Assembly (NCBI GenBank): GCA_033296885.1
Contig: MU863883.1
Span: forward strand, 1 to 64,000
Length of the DNA: 64,000 nt
Reading direction: 5' to 3'
Source: Triangularia verruculosa
Lineage: Eukaryota; Ascomycota; Sordariomycetes; Sordariales; Podosporaceae
The notes beneath the pieces were generated by a model that saw only the letters and a program-made list of their open reading frames with translations, searched no databases and was not told the origin of the DNA. The position numbers and the translations under genes are program-made. Positions 48,201 to 55,738 of the stretch are shown here, one piece after another. Positions within the stretch are counted from its first letter, which is position 1, and each line of letters begins with the position of its first letter.

Positions 48201-48898
48201 GTGAGGGTCACTTCGTGAGGTTCAAGATTCTCAAGGAAATTCGGCAGCTGCAGTCTCAACTTGCAGAGCTTCTCAAGACCAACATTCCAGCCTTCGCCAA
48301 TCTCAAGATTTCAGACCGACTGGAGCGTCCTTCTGCCAAACAGGTCCAATTTCTCAAGCAAATGGTTGCTGCAGGTTTCATAGACCAAGTCGCCATCCGG
48401 GCTGACAAGGCTCCAAACCCACCTGAGACGTACCGGAAGCCACGCCGCGCAATCGATGTTCCGTACATCCCACTGTTTCCACTTGGGGGCGATCAGAAGG
48501 TTGAGGATCCTCTTAATAGGCTCGTTTACATCCACCCCTCCTCTCCTCTCGCTCATCTCAGCCCTGCCGAGTGTCCCGAGTACATATGCTATGCCTACCT
48601 CCAGAAGGCTAGCAACACTGGAGCAGATGGTGAAAAGAAGGTCAAAACGAGGATGCATGCTTTGACGGATTTGACAGGAGGACAAATTGCTTCTCTGGCA
48701 AAGGGCACACCGCTGCTCACATACGGCAAGCCAATCAAAGAAATTAAGGGGTCTGAAAGTGCGGATGGGAAGACCAAGGAGGTTTGGGTGAGACCGTATC
48801 TTCGGGCTGAGGGTGGAGCTGGCGGGTTGGGATGGCCATTGCCTGCGAGGAGGGTGACACAACGGAGGGTTCCTGGGAAGGGTTGGGTTGTTGAGTAA
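45251..48898 (+). CDS. dhr1: DEAH-box RNA helicase DHR1/ECM16 (DHX37)
   Basis: Nucleolar ATP-dependent helicase of the small-subunit processome that releases U3 snoRNA from pre-18S rRNA. Single exon, 1215 residues from the ATG of MAVKKFVPRQRKRK. The N-terminal third is charged, with long acidic runs (EEDDDEEEDESSGDEYGSDDEEEA). Helicase motifs are in order: I GATGSGKTTQLPQF, Ia TQPRRVAAVSM, II IIIDEAHERSVNTD, III SATLR, V STNVAETSLTIPG and VI QRAGRAGRTGPGHCWRLY. Winged-helix, ratchet and OB-fold regions follow (LSPRFSRILL onwards), with a C-terminal extension. An acidic insert between motifs III and V (DMDEDEMDTISDDEEEE) is typical of DHX37. Spliced snoRNA-bearing sequence begins 93 nt after the stop. 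Confidence 0.96.
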   Translation: MAVKKFVPRQRKRKHLERQCTELDTDPNAVEITPAQQAEAEEKRRQLRDSLKPDGTKVTGKKAKRLEKYIESKLKKDEQRELLAKLAANKIDTSLFSSAKSIGQVKETKREAIRRVLRAKDAGLGVEKSELSLLYQKRTVKEGEVPRKQQPEESDEDSEQEEPETTAVPKQPPSQASSTTAAVNPAVGSGLKRPLDVDNSGRPVLAKRQKRGGVKSKFSIAAPVVHEEAESDEFGGFSFSDDGQSGEEDEEDSDASESDESGGPSDEDMSEPGSEEDDDEEEDESSGDEYGSDDEEEAKQQRKARSSAFKAWAHQQRNEALGYTPTTSTILDIPRPENFKPRPVEQEPLPIELQPTSNVTRKSHAVTVTRDLEIEEARFKLPVVAEEQKIMEAIHNNDVVVICGATGSGKTTQLPQFLFEAGYGDAKGPTPGMIGVTQPRRVAAVSMSKRVGQEMGDFAKVVGYQIRFESTVDPNTVIKFMTDGVLLREAAQDFALRKYSAIIIDEAHERSVNTDILIALLSRVVKLRAELAKEDPSMKPLKLIIMSATLRVEEFTQNTVLFKTPPRVIDVEGRQHEVTIHFAKKTRHDYVEDAFRKISRGHRKLPPGGMLVFLTGQSEITQLSKRLKAAFGGGMNSATGPKVRISANEAPIEAEDIEFGDFDDRAVHDMDEDEMDTISDDEEEEKDFEIEDEESGTGPRKMHILPLYSMLPTKEQMKVFEPPPDGSRLVILSTNVAETSLTIPGIRYVFDCGRSKERRYDPVSNVQSFQIDWISKASAQQRAGRAGRTGPGHCWRLYSSAVYERDFPLFADPELLRMPIEGVVLQLKAMNLQHVINFPFPTAPARESLAKAEKLLTYLSAISPAGQITQIGSTMSIFPLSPRFSRILLIGHLHDCLPYTIALVAGLSAGEVFINEHQAIPAVEQSTEGFRTNEEVIAEDKRAKVQQAYNAVHKNFCSLDDKSDAMKLLQVVGEFAHEPTEAWCEGHFVRFKILKEIRQLQSQLAELLKTNIPAFANLKISDRLERPSAKQVQFLKQMVAAGFIDQVAIRADKAPNPPETYRKPRRAIDVPYIPLFPLGGDQKVEDPLNRLVYIHPSSPLAHLSPAECPEYICYAYLQKASNTGADGEKKVKTRMHALTDLTGGQIASLAKGTPLLTYGKPIKEIKGSESADGKTKEVWVRPYLRAEGGAGGLGWPLPARRVTQRRVPGKGWVVE

Positions 48899-49080
48899 TG
48901 ACTTTATGATACACTTATATAGCGGTAGCATACTGTAATTTGATAACGGATTTAATCTCATCCGCGGTCCCCGCTGGAATTTGTGTTGGAGGTAAGTCAT
49001 GATTCTTTTCCTTCTTCTTCTCTTTAAGGTTGGCCAATGGCAAGGAGTTTACTCATTGCTGTTGGCATTGGCTTTGCTCT

Positions 49081-49159
49081 ATGATGCATTTCTCGAAAGA
49101 GGCTGTTTATGAAATCTTTTGATGATTACACTTAACACCATACATTGTTCTATTTCTGA
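49081..49159 (+). ncRNA. Box C/D snoRNA-like unit, copy 1
   Basis: Box C ATGATGC, a small hairpin CTC-GAAA-GAG, first guide AGAGGCTGTT before a D'-like ATGA, C'-like ATGATTA, second guide TACATTGTTCTAT and terminal box D CTGA. It lies in the first, longest upstream spacing (89 nt from the donor). No strong terminal stem is visible. Confidence 0.75.
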
Positions 49160-49345
49160 GGCACACTCGTATCCTTCAAGTATTTCTGCTCTGGCTCTTG
49201 ACAAGTTGGCTAATTTGTGGTAGATTTTTGGCGTGGAATTTGTTGTCGAGCGGCCGCGACTCTCTGAATCTTGACCAGGAAGAGATTTGGACCTATCCAA
49301 TTATGGTATGCATTATCCTGCCCCCCTCCACTGATCTCGACTATC

Positions 49346-49426
49346 ATGATGCATTTCTCGCAAGAGGCTGTTTATGAAATCTTTTTTTATGATTACATTC
49401 ATCACCATACATTGTTCTATTTCTGA
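49346..49426 (+). ncRNA. Box C/D snoRNA-like unit, copy 2
   Basis: Same layout as copy 1, with loop GCAA in the CTC/GAG hairpin and both guide segments unchanged. It sits 40 nt after its donor, and box D ends 38 nt before the acceptor. Confidence 0.78.
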
Positions 49427-49612
49427 TTCGAACCTCTCGTCCTTTGGCTCTTTTCTCTCACCAGGCTTGGTGCATGATGGCTAACCTGGAGTAGTCTGAG
49501 CAGATGGATCCTTCTCGAGGATAAATTGAACTTGTCTTCAATATAGTCACAGTTCTATTGCTGGGCTGCCGGTATGTTTCCCCCTCTCCTGGTCTCTTCA
49601 CCCCTGTCTACC

Positions 49613-49694
49613 ATGATGCATTTCTCTTACGAGGCTGTTTATGAAAATCTTTTTTTAATGATTTACCTACACCTATACATTGTTCTATTTCTGA
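49613..49694 (+). ncRNA. Box C/D snoRNA-like unit, copy 3
   Basis: Same layout, hairpin loop TTAC, guide core GAGGCTGTT one base shorter in its possible pairing than in copies 1 and 2. The second guide TACATTGTTCTAT and box D CTGA are intact. It lies 41 nt after its donor. Confidence 0.78.
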
Positions 49695-49871
49695 TTGGCA
49701 CACACTTTTACAAACTCTTTGTTCACCATTCTGGTTCATTTCAGGTGACTGACCTGTCAGCAGTTACTTTTGAGACAACCTACCCTATCGTTTTCTGCAA
49801 TCAAGTCTTGCTCCTCGCCCCCTCATGGTATGTCACACTCCCCCGTCTCCCCTTCGCCCGCCTTCTTCACT

Positions 49872-49952
49872 ATGATGCATATTCTCGCAAGAGGCTGTTT
49901 ATGAGTAATTTCTATGATTACATCTATCACCTATACATTGTTCTATTTCTGA
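49872..49952 (+). ncRNA. Box C/D snoRNA-like unit, copy 4
   Basis: Same layout with one inserted base after box C and loop GCAA. The D' flank reads TATGAGTAATTT. Guides and box D are intact. It lies 44 nt after its donor. Confidence 0.78.
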
Positions 49953-50109
49953 GACTTTCACACCGACCCATCGTGTTACCAATTTCGTGGCGTTTCTTGT
50001 CAGCTGACATAGTGATAGCTTCATGACATATCCAACCACTGGACCAGCATCCATTATATTGCTTACGGTATGTCCTTCGCACATTCCCAACCCCCAACCT
50101 TCGTCTTGC

Positions 50110-50190
50110 ATGATGCATTTTCTCTCACGAGGCTGTTTATGAGTAATTTCTATGATTACATTCATCACCTATACATTGTTCTATTTCTGA
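50110..50190 (+). ncRNA. Box C/D snoRNA-like unit, copy 5
   Basis: Closest to copy 4, with hairpin loop TCAC. Guides, C' ATGATTA and box D CTGA are intact. It lies 42 nt after its donor. Confidence 0.78.
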
Positions 50191-50330
50191 TTCAGACACC
50201 AACCCCTCCTCCTCCTCTTCACCCCATTACAAGGTGTTCATCCAAGCTAACCATGCTCTCAGACCTTTTCCTATGCTGTGACTCGATGAGAATAAATCCA
50301 AACCTCAAGGGTACGTTTCCTGCCCTACCA

Positions 50331-50423
50331 CTGATGAATCTATCTCGAAAGAGGCTGTTTATGAGTTATATATCTATACCCATGATTATGACCAATCACC
50401 CTACTACATTGTTCTTTTTCTGA
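50331..50423 (+). ncRNA. Box C/D snoRNA-like unit, copy 6 (divergent)
   Basis: The most divergent copy. Box C is a perfect TGATGA and the GAGGCTGTTTATGA segment is intact, but the middle is longer. The second guide has one change (TACATTGTTCTTTTT). Box D is CTGA. It starts only 20 nt after its donor. Confidence 0.7.
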
Positions 50424-50540
50424 AAACGCCAGCAAATATTTGCTATCTCAGATTCAGTTTGTGTTTTGCTTCGCAGCGTTGAAACATGGTGCTGATTTTG
50501 ACGGCTCAGAACATTGTATGGGGTACACGTTGTCGTAGAG

Positions 50541-50546
50541 AATAAA
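50541..50546 (+). terminator. AATAAA polyadenylation signal candidate
   Basis: AATAAA in GAGAATAAAACAT about 65 nt after the last proposed acceptor of the snoRNA host transcript. Its position suits transcript end, but fungal poly(A) signals are loose. Confidence 0.4.
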
Positions 50547-50947
50547 ACATTCAGTTTCATGACACTTTGCCTAATTTCAGTGATTACTTCTTCGTGCCGG
50601 ATCTGGATTCTCCGTCCAATCTAGGCTCTGCTTGTATCTCGGAAGGGAATCTAAGCATCTGTCTGTTTTGACTGTGGAGGGGTGAACATCCAGTAGTCAA
50701 CCAACTGGGCGCGCAGCAATATTGCAATCACAACAATCACCGATACTCACATGCCGTATTGAACGAGCACAATGTGTCGATTATCCCGCTGTTTTTTCTC
50801 TAAATCGTCTAGTAGTCGACCACTCAAACGCTTCTTAACAGCTAAAAAAGTCCGGGTATCATATATAGAAACAAAAACACCGCTGCCGAACCCCCTTCTT
50901 CCTCTTCCCTAACCTTTCTCAACACCCTGCATCAACAATACCCATCA

Positions 50948-53211
50948 CTACCTTGAACAGCCAGTACCGCTGTGAAGCATGTCAAGAAGAGCTATAGACG
51001 CCATAAAAGCCTTCTTCTGCTCCCTCAACTCCTCCTCCCTCCTCCTCCGTTCCCTCATCTTCGCCTTGCTGACAAGCTCGCGGCCATCCGCCTCCTCTCG
51101 CACACCCGGCTTCTCCCTCACCGGCCCTGCTTCCCAGTACCGGTTACCAATCAGACGATGGTACCACATCCATTTCATCACAGACAACTCTTCCTCGTCC
51201 GCGTCAGGATATTCCTCCTCCACCATAGGCCGTCCCTTCGCCCACTGCGCCCTCCTCCACGGATCTAGATGCTGGTCTCTCGACGCCCAGATCCCGAGCA
51301 ATATCCTGCGCAACCCCCCATTTGACGTCTTAGGCAGAGTGTACCACCATTTGCGTTCCTCATGGACCGCCTCCTGGACCGCCTCCTCCATTGTCTCCCT
51401 GTCGACAAGATCCCTGGCGCAAACCTATTCGCTCGGATAGTCTTCAAAAGGCAAGAGAACCCGTGAATGAAACGCTTCCTGATTCTTCGTTGCTCGCATG
51501 TAGTCCGTGGATTCTTTAGATGTCTTGCAGCAATCCTTATGCTTAGATGGTTCGTGTGACAACCAGACACAGCTGTCTCTCGCTAACCGCGCTGTCCGCT
51601 GCTCTACTGTCTCGCCCTCGGGAATTGTATAGTCAAAGCACAAAAACTGGTCAGAATAGACGTAACGAATGAACTCAGTACGGCGAGCATATTCGAGGTC
51701 TTTTTCCCTGTGCTTCCCGGTCCACATCAATCTCTTCATCCTGATATCTAGCAGGCTTGTGATGAAGTATTTGATAGCCAATAAGCTTACTACCGGGAGT
51801 TCGCTGAGAAGGGTTGGCGATTTCAGATTTAGGATGCCTCTCAGTTTCTCAACATGGACCGCTGGATCTAGCCTCAACGCGTTGTTCATCCATTCATCAT
51901 ATATGCGGGTCCTCAGAGTTCTTCGTGCCCTCCTCCATAGGCGCATCCTTTCCCATTTCTTTGCAGGGACGTTATCCGGTTTGGCATCATCGAAGTACCA
52001 GTAAGGGTGGTTGAACTCTTCATCTGTTCTGTTGGCACAAAGCTTCCGACCAAGCTCCGTGCCACCACTAGGCTGAGTATTATTGCCAGGCTCCGTATGG
52101 TCGGCAGGCTCAATGCTATCGCCAGCCTCAGTTGCAGAATCAGGCTCTATATTGTTACCAGACTCAAGTTTATCGCCAGCCTCGGTTACAGATTCAGGCT
52201 CAGGCTGAATGTTATCCCCTGCCCCGGTTGTAGATCCAGGCTTAGGGGCAATGTTATTGCTAGCCTCGGTTGTAGAATCAGGCCCAGACTGAGTGCCATT
52301 GCCGGGCTCCGTTAGGTCACCAGACCGGGTATCCTCGACAGACTTGGTACCGCCGCCAGACTTCGTACTGTCACCAGACTCAACATCATTACCAGACCCG
52401 GCGTCATTGCCAGGCTTTGGAGAGTCACCGGGATCAGTGCCTTCGCCAGGCTCGGCGCCCTCAGGTAACGCTCCTCCTCCAGGGGGAGGTTCACCTCTAG
52501 TCACGGAGTCCTCAGACTGTTCAATTTGAGCTGAGGCTGTTTGCGACTCTGTCTCCTCCTGTACTGTCTGATTACCTGACTGGTGACCTTGGCTGTGCTG
52601 GGTGGCCGGAGAGCTTGCCTGAAGAGCCTGATGGTTTACATCGGGGCTCTGCTCCGCCTCCTGAGATTGGGCGTCGAGCCGGAGGTTCTCGGCGATTGAC
52701 TGTTGCAGGAGTCCCGTGACTGTCGCCTGGAAGGACTCTGCATATGCCTGGGAAGGCTGGCTGCCGGCCCCGCTTGACTGGAGACATTGAAATTGTTCTA
52801 CGAGGGCCTCAGTTGTTGCGGCCAGACGCTGAGCATTTTTATGGAGGTCCTGATTGCTTGTATTGAGGGCCTCGGTTGTTGCGAGGAGGGCCTCAACATT
52901 TGGGTGGATGACTTGATCGATTGCTGTCTGGGGCTGCCTGCTTGCCTGAACAACCGCAGACGCACGGCGCACAACATCCTCTTGGGTTAACCGGCTTCTC
53001 CGCAAACTTCTTTTCTGAATCGTTCGCCGGTTCGCTGAATTGATCTCGCGGGTAGACGCTCGGATCCGGCTCACAGCTTGCCTGAGTCTCTCGCGCGCCT
53101 GCCTTCTCCTCCCGAGTGCGTCTATCCGGCTTTGTCTTCTCGGGCGATCAGGGTCTGTGTCATAACCCGAATCGGGGCGGCTTCCACCACGTAAACATAC
53201 ATGGATGTCAT
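50948..53211 (-). CDS. Unknown repeat-rich protein, interrupted by in-frame TAG
   Basis: I do not recognise this gene. The main frame is open from about 53081 to a TAG at 51427-51425, then stays open in the same frame for 158 more codons to 50948. The first part has a basic N-terminus, a Gln/Ala/Ser region, and about 150 residues of Gly/Pro/Glu/Ser/Asn repeats (SATEAGDSIEPADHTEPGNN type). A Trp/Arg-rich conserved-looking segment follows (NHPYWYFDDAKPDNVPAKKW, RIYDEWMNNALRLDP). The part after the TAG is also Trp/Arg/Glu-rich and ends in a helical stretch. No ATG opens the frame; a possible 11-nt first exon is 53211-53201 spliced to 53081, making MTSM|QAVSRIR. The TAG may be a true stop, a nonsense mutation or a readthrough site. 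Confidence 0.5.
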
Positions 53212-53359
53212 TCCGCCAATGGAAGCGAGGAGGATTAACACGGCTCTCTTCCCGGTAACTGATTTCTTCACAGTGTTGTACAGGTACAGTCGCGAGTGGC
53301 CTCTCCTCCCGGGAGCATTTCTGTTTTCTCCTCTTTGAGCTTGGCTGACAACCATTACT

Positions 53360-54352
53360 CTATGACGGTGTAACAGCAGCCTTGCTACTCTTTCTCCTCT
53401 TGAGCTTCCCCGGCCCGCCTGGAGTCTTGGGACTTTTGGTTTCCTTCCCAGTGGGCTTCGATGTGAGCGGACTGTCCAGTTTGGTGTTGATCGTAGGGAG
53501 TTTGACTGGCAATGGTTTAGCAGCCGCAGCTGCAGAGAGGTTGACCTTGGCTCGGCCGGTAGAGGAGAGGTGGAACTCGCCCGGTCGGCCGGTGATGGGA
53601 TTTTCGTCCATGTACTGGTCACCGTACTGTTCATGAATGAACAGAGCTTCTTCAAAGTCGCGGGTTGTGGGGAGACCGACGTCACTCCGTTGCCGTGATT
53701 CTTGTGATTGTTGTTGAGTTGAGCCCGTGATAGCTTTGACAGGGTTGGAACCGGTAGTAGTAGTAGAGGGTTGGTTGTAAACTCGACCTGTCGAGGGAGA
53801 CCAGGTCTGGACGGAGGCTGATGAGGGAAGGATATTGCTGACGAAACTGCATATAGTTGCCTGTCAAGCAGCAAACGTTAGGCCGTATCCAAACCCAACA
53901 GGAGAAAGCAGAAAACTTACCAGTCGAGCACTCATGATGTCGGCGAAGCTGGGCGCCATGTGGATGTGCTCGCCCACAATGTAGTATACAGAGTGAACAG
54001 ATATCTCGTCCTCCTCGCCCTCTCTCCTCTTGCGGCGCGTCTGCTTGTTGATAACCCAAACGCCAGTTCCGGCGCCAGGACCAGTTTCTGCAGGCTCCTG
54101 GGCAACAATGAACTCGAGGCCCGACATGGTCCGCAAGCGACCCTCGAAAGCCTCACGGGTGGCCAAGAACTGCATCATGTTGGGATTGTTGAGGCCCTGC
54201 TGGAATAGGACTTCATTGTTGGAGGTCTTGTCGTAGAAGGGCGAGGTAGCAAAGTAGTAGAGCACACTGTTGTTGTGGATGCCTCCCTCGAACTCGACAG
54301 GACCGGTGAAGCGAATCTCGTCCAGCGGGTCGCTCCTCGAAGAGGTAGCCAT
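53360..54352 (-). CDS. med6: Mediator complex subunit MED6
   Basis: Head-module subunit of Mediator, linking activators to RNA polymerase II. Two exons: 54352-53921 and 53860-53360, intron 60 nt, giving 310 residues. The conserved N-terminal domain contains LDEIRFTGPVEF, NSVLYYFATSPFYDKTSNNEV, LNNPNMMQFLATREAFEGRLR and GLEFIVAQEP, then VYYIVGEHIHMAPSFADIMSARL at the exon end. The second exon codes a Ser/Thr-rich linker, GQYMDENPITGRPGEF-type residues and a Lys-rich end (GKLKRRKSSKAAVTPS). The frame was fixed by joining ARL to ATICSF across the intron. Confidence 0.95.
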
Positions 54353-54737
54353 TGTGTAATTCTGATAGGGATCTGACTCGTGATAATTGTTGGTAAGCTA
54401 CTCGTAAGCGACTGAGGGTGAATTGAGAATGCTGTCGGTCAAAAGGTGGGTGTTGTTGAGCAGATTTGAGAAAGATGGATGGAAAGTTTGAAAGTCAGGC
54501 CGAGAAGTTCAATGGCAGCTCCCCTGCAGCCCCACAGACCCAGCCGCCTTCCAGAACGTTGGGAAAGTGGGGCAGCCTGCAGGCCCAGGATGTACCTTCT
54601 TGGCGACTGCCCTAGTTCACGGCTTTCTGACGTCGCGACTTCCCTCCCGTCAACATTCAATTCCAGACAAGAAGTTGCGACCTGACAACCGACTCATTCG
54701 CAACCTTCACCGCTCGAAACTCCAGCGACTCCAAACT
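54353..54737. promoter_or_regulatory. Divergent promoter region, MED6 / MMTAG2-like gene
   Basis: 385 bp between two divergent start codons. No individual site was recognised. Confidence 0.5.
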
Positions 54738-55544
54738 ATGGACTTACTCTCCACAGTCCGCAAAACCGGCTCTCGAGGCGGCGTCAACTTCTCCTGGGAC
54801 GAGGTAGCCACCTCCGCCCACAGGGAAAACTACCTCGGCCACTCCCTCAAAGCCCCCGTCGGCCGTTGGGCCAAGGGCAAAGATCTCAACTGGTACGCCA
54901 AAGCCGATCCCACCGCCGCCGACTCGAACGAGACAGAAGAGGAGCGAGCAGCCCGCGAGCGCCGCGACGAGATTCGCAAAATCAAGGAGGCAGAGGAGGA
55001 TGCGATCGCCAAAGCTTTGGGGTTACCACCGCCCGTAAGAAATATTAGCGGTGCGAATGCGATAGAAGTACCAGCAGATGGTCCGGCGGGGAGGATAGTC
55101 AAGGGAGCTGAGAGGGGACCGTTACCTGCTGAGGAGGAACGTGAGAGGAAGGAATCAAGGACGCCGCGAGACAGAGGAGACAGAGGAGACAGGGAACATA
55201 GACACCGCCACCGCCATCGCGACCGGGACGAGGACTCAGAAAGACGACACAAGAGGAGACACAGAAGTCGGGATGACCGTGATCGCAGTCGCAGCAAGGA
55301 ACGCAGACGGGAAAGGCCAGTGAAGGGGCAAGACAGGGAGCGAAGGCACCGGCGGAGAAGTCGCAGTCCAGAACGTGATGGTGCCAGGCAAGAATTCAAG
55401 CGAGATCGCAACGAAGATGCTCGACGGAGCCGCGAACATGATCAGCGCAGACACCGGAGTAGAAGTCGCAGCAGAAGCAGGGACAGGTATGAAAGGCCCA
55501 GGCATCATGACCGCAGGCGCAGCGGAAGCAGAGAACGGCGCTGA
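54738..55544 (+). CDS. MMTAG2-like protein with RS/RD tail
   Basis: Member of the MMTAG2 (multiple myeloma tumour-associated protein 2) N-terminal family; molecular role unclear, nuclear by composition. Single exon, 268 residues. The N-terminal ~110 residues carry the family block: RGGVNFSWDEVATSAHRENYLG, SLKAPVGRWAKGKDLNWYAK and an acidic helix with AIAKALGLPPP. The rest is a basic RS/RD/RH tail (HRHRHRHRDRDEDSERRHKRR, RSRSRSRSRDRYERP) of the kind found in splicing-associated proteins. The start was taken at the ATG directly before the family block, although the frame is open upstream to 54567. Confidence 0.87.
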   Translation: MDLLSTVRKTGSRGGVNFSWDEVATSAHRENYLGHSLKAPVGRWAKGKDLNWYAKADPTAADSNETEEERAARERRDEIRKIKEAEEDAIAKALGLPPPVRNISGANAIEVPADGPAGRIVKGAERGPLPAEEERERKESRTPRDRGDRGDREHRHRHRHRDRDEDSERRHKRRHRSRDDRDRSRSKERRRERPVKGQDRERRHRRRSRSPERDGARQEFKRDRNEDARRSREHDQRRHRSRSRSRSRDRYERPRHHDRRRSGSRERR

Positions 55545-55738
55545 GTTTTGGTTTCCTGTTCGACATTCAATTTAAACAGTGGACTTTACAAATGTCTCAT
55601 CACAGGCATTGACGTCAGAAGGTGAAGTAACAATATCATATTCTTCATATCTCATGAAAAAAGCAACGGCCAGCCGCCTGGTATTCGGCTCCCAAGACCA
55701 TGCCTGCTCAAAATTCAAGTTTTCCATCTTCATCCAAC

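Larger units (their letters stand above)
48899..50560 (+). ncRNA. Spliced snoRNA host transcript (or spliced 3' UTR of DHR1)
   Basis: A regular series of introns, each with one C/D snoRNA-like unit. Donor/acceptor pairs: 48992 GTAAGT to about 49223 (acceptor uncertain); 49306 GTATGC to 49464; 49572 GTATGT to 49744; 49828 GTATGT to 50003; 50068 GTATGT to 50262; 50311 GTACGT to 50476. The later introns are 159-195 nt and the exons between them 107, 83, 64 and 48 nt. In introns 2-5 the unit starts 40-44 nt after the donor. The exons share no reading frame or protein signature. An AATAAA follows at 50541. With only 93 nt between the DHR1 stop and the first donor, an independent promoter has little room. 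Confidence 0.7.

Noticed and set aside
49425..49440. GATTCGAACC as the T-loop of a minus-strand tRNA
   Set aside because: No acceptor stem, D-arm or anticodon arm can be found around it; it lies in a snoRNA-bearing intron.
53122..53355. A 75-codon ORF with a hydrophobic stretch (LILLASIGGMTSMYVYVV) just after MED6
   Set aside because: Its first ATG is only 5 bp after the MED6 stop, leaving no promoter. Part of it may instead be the first exon of the downstream unknown gene.
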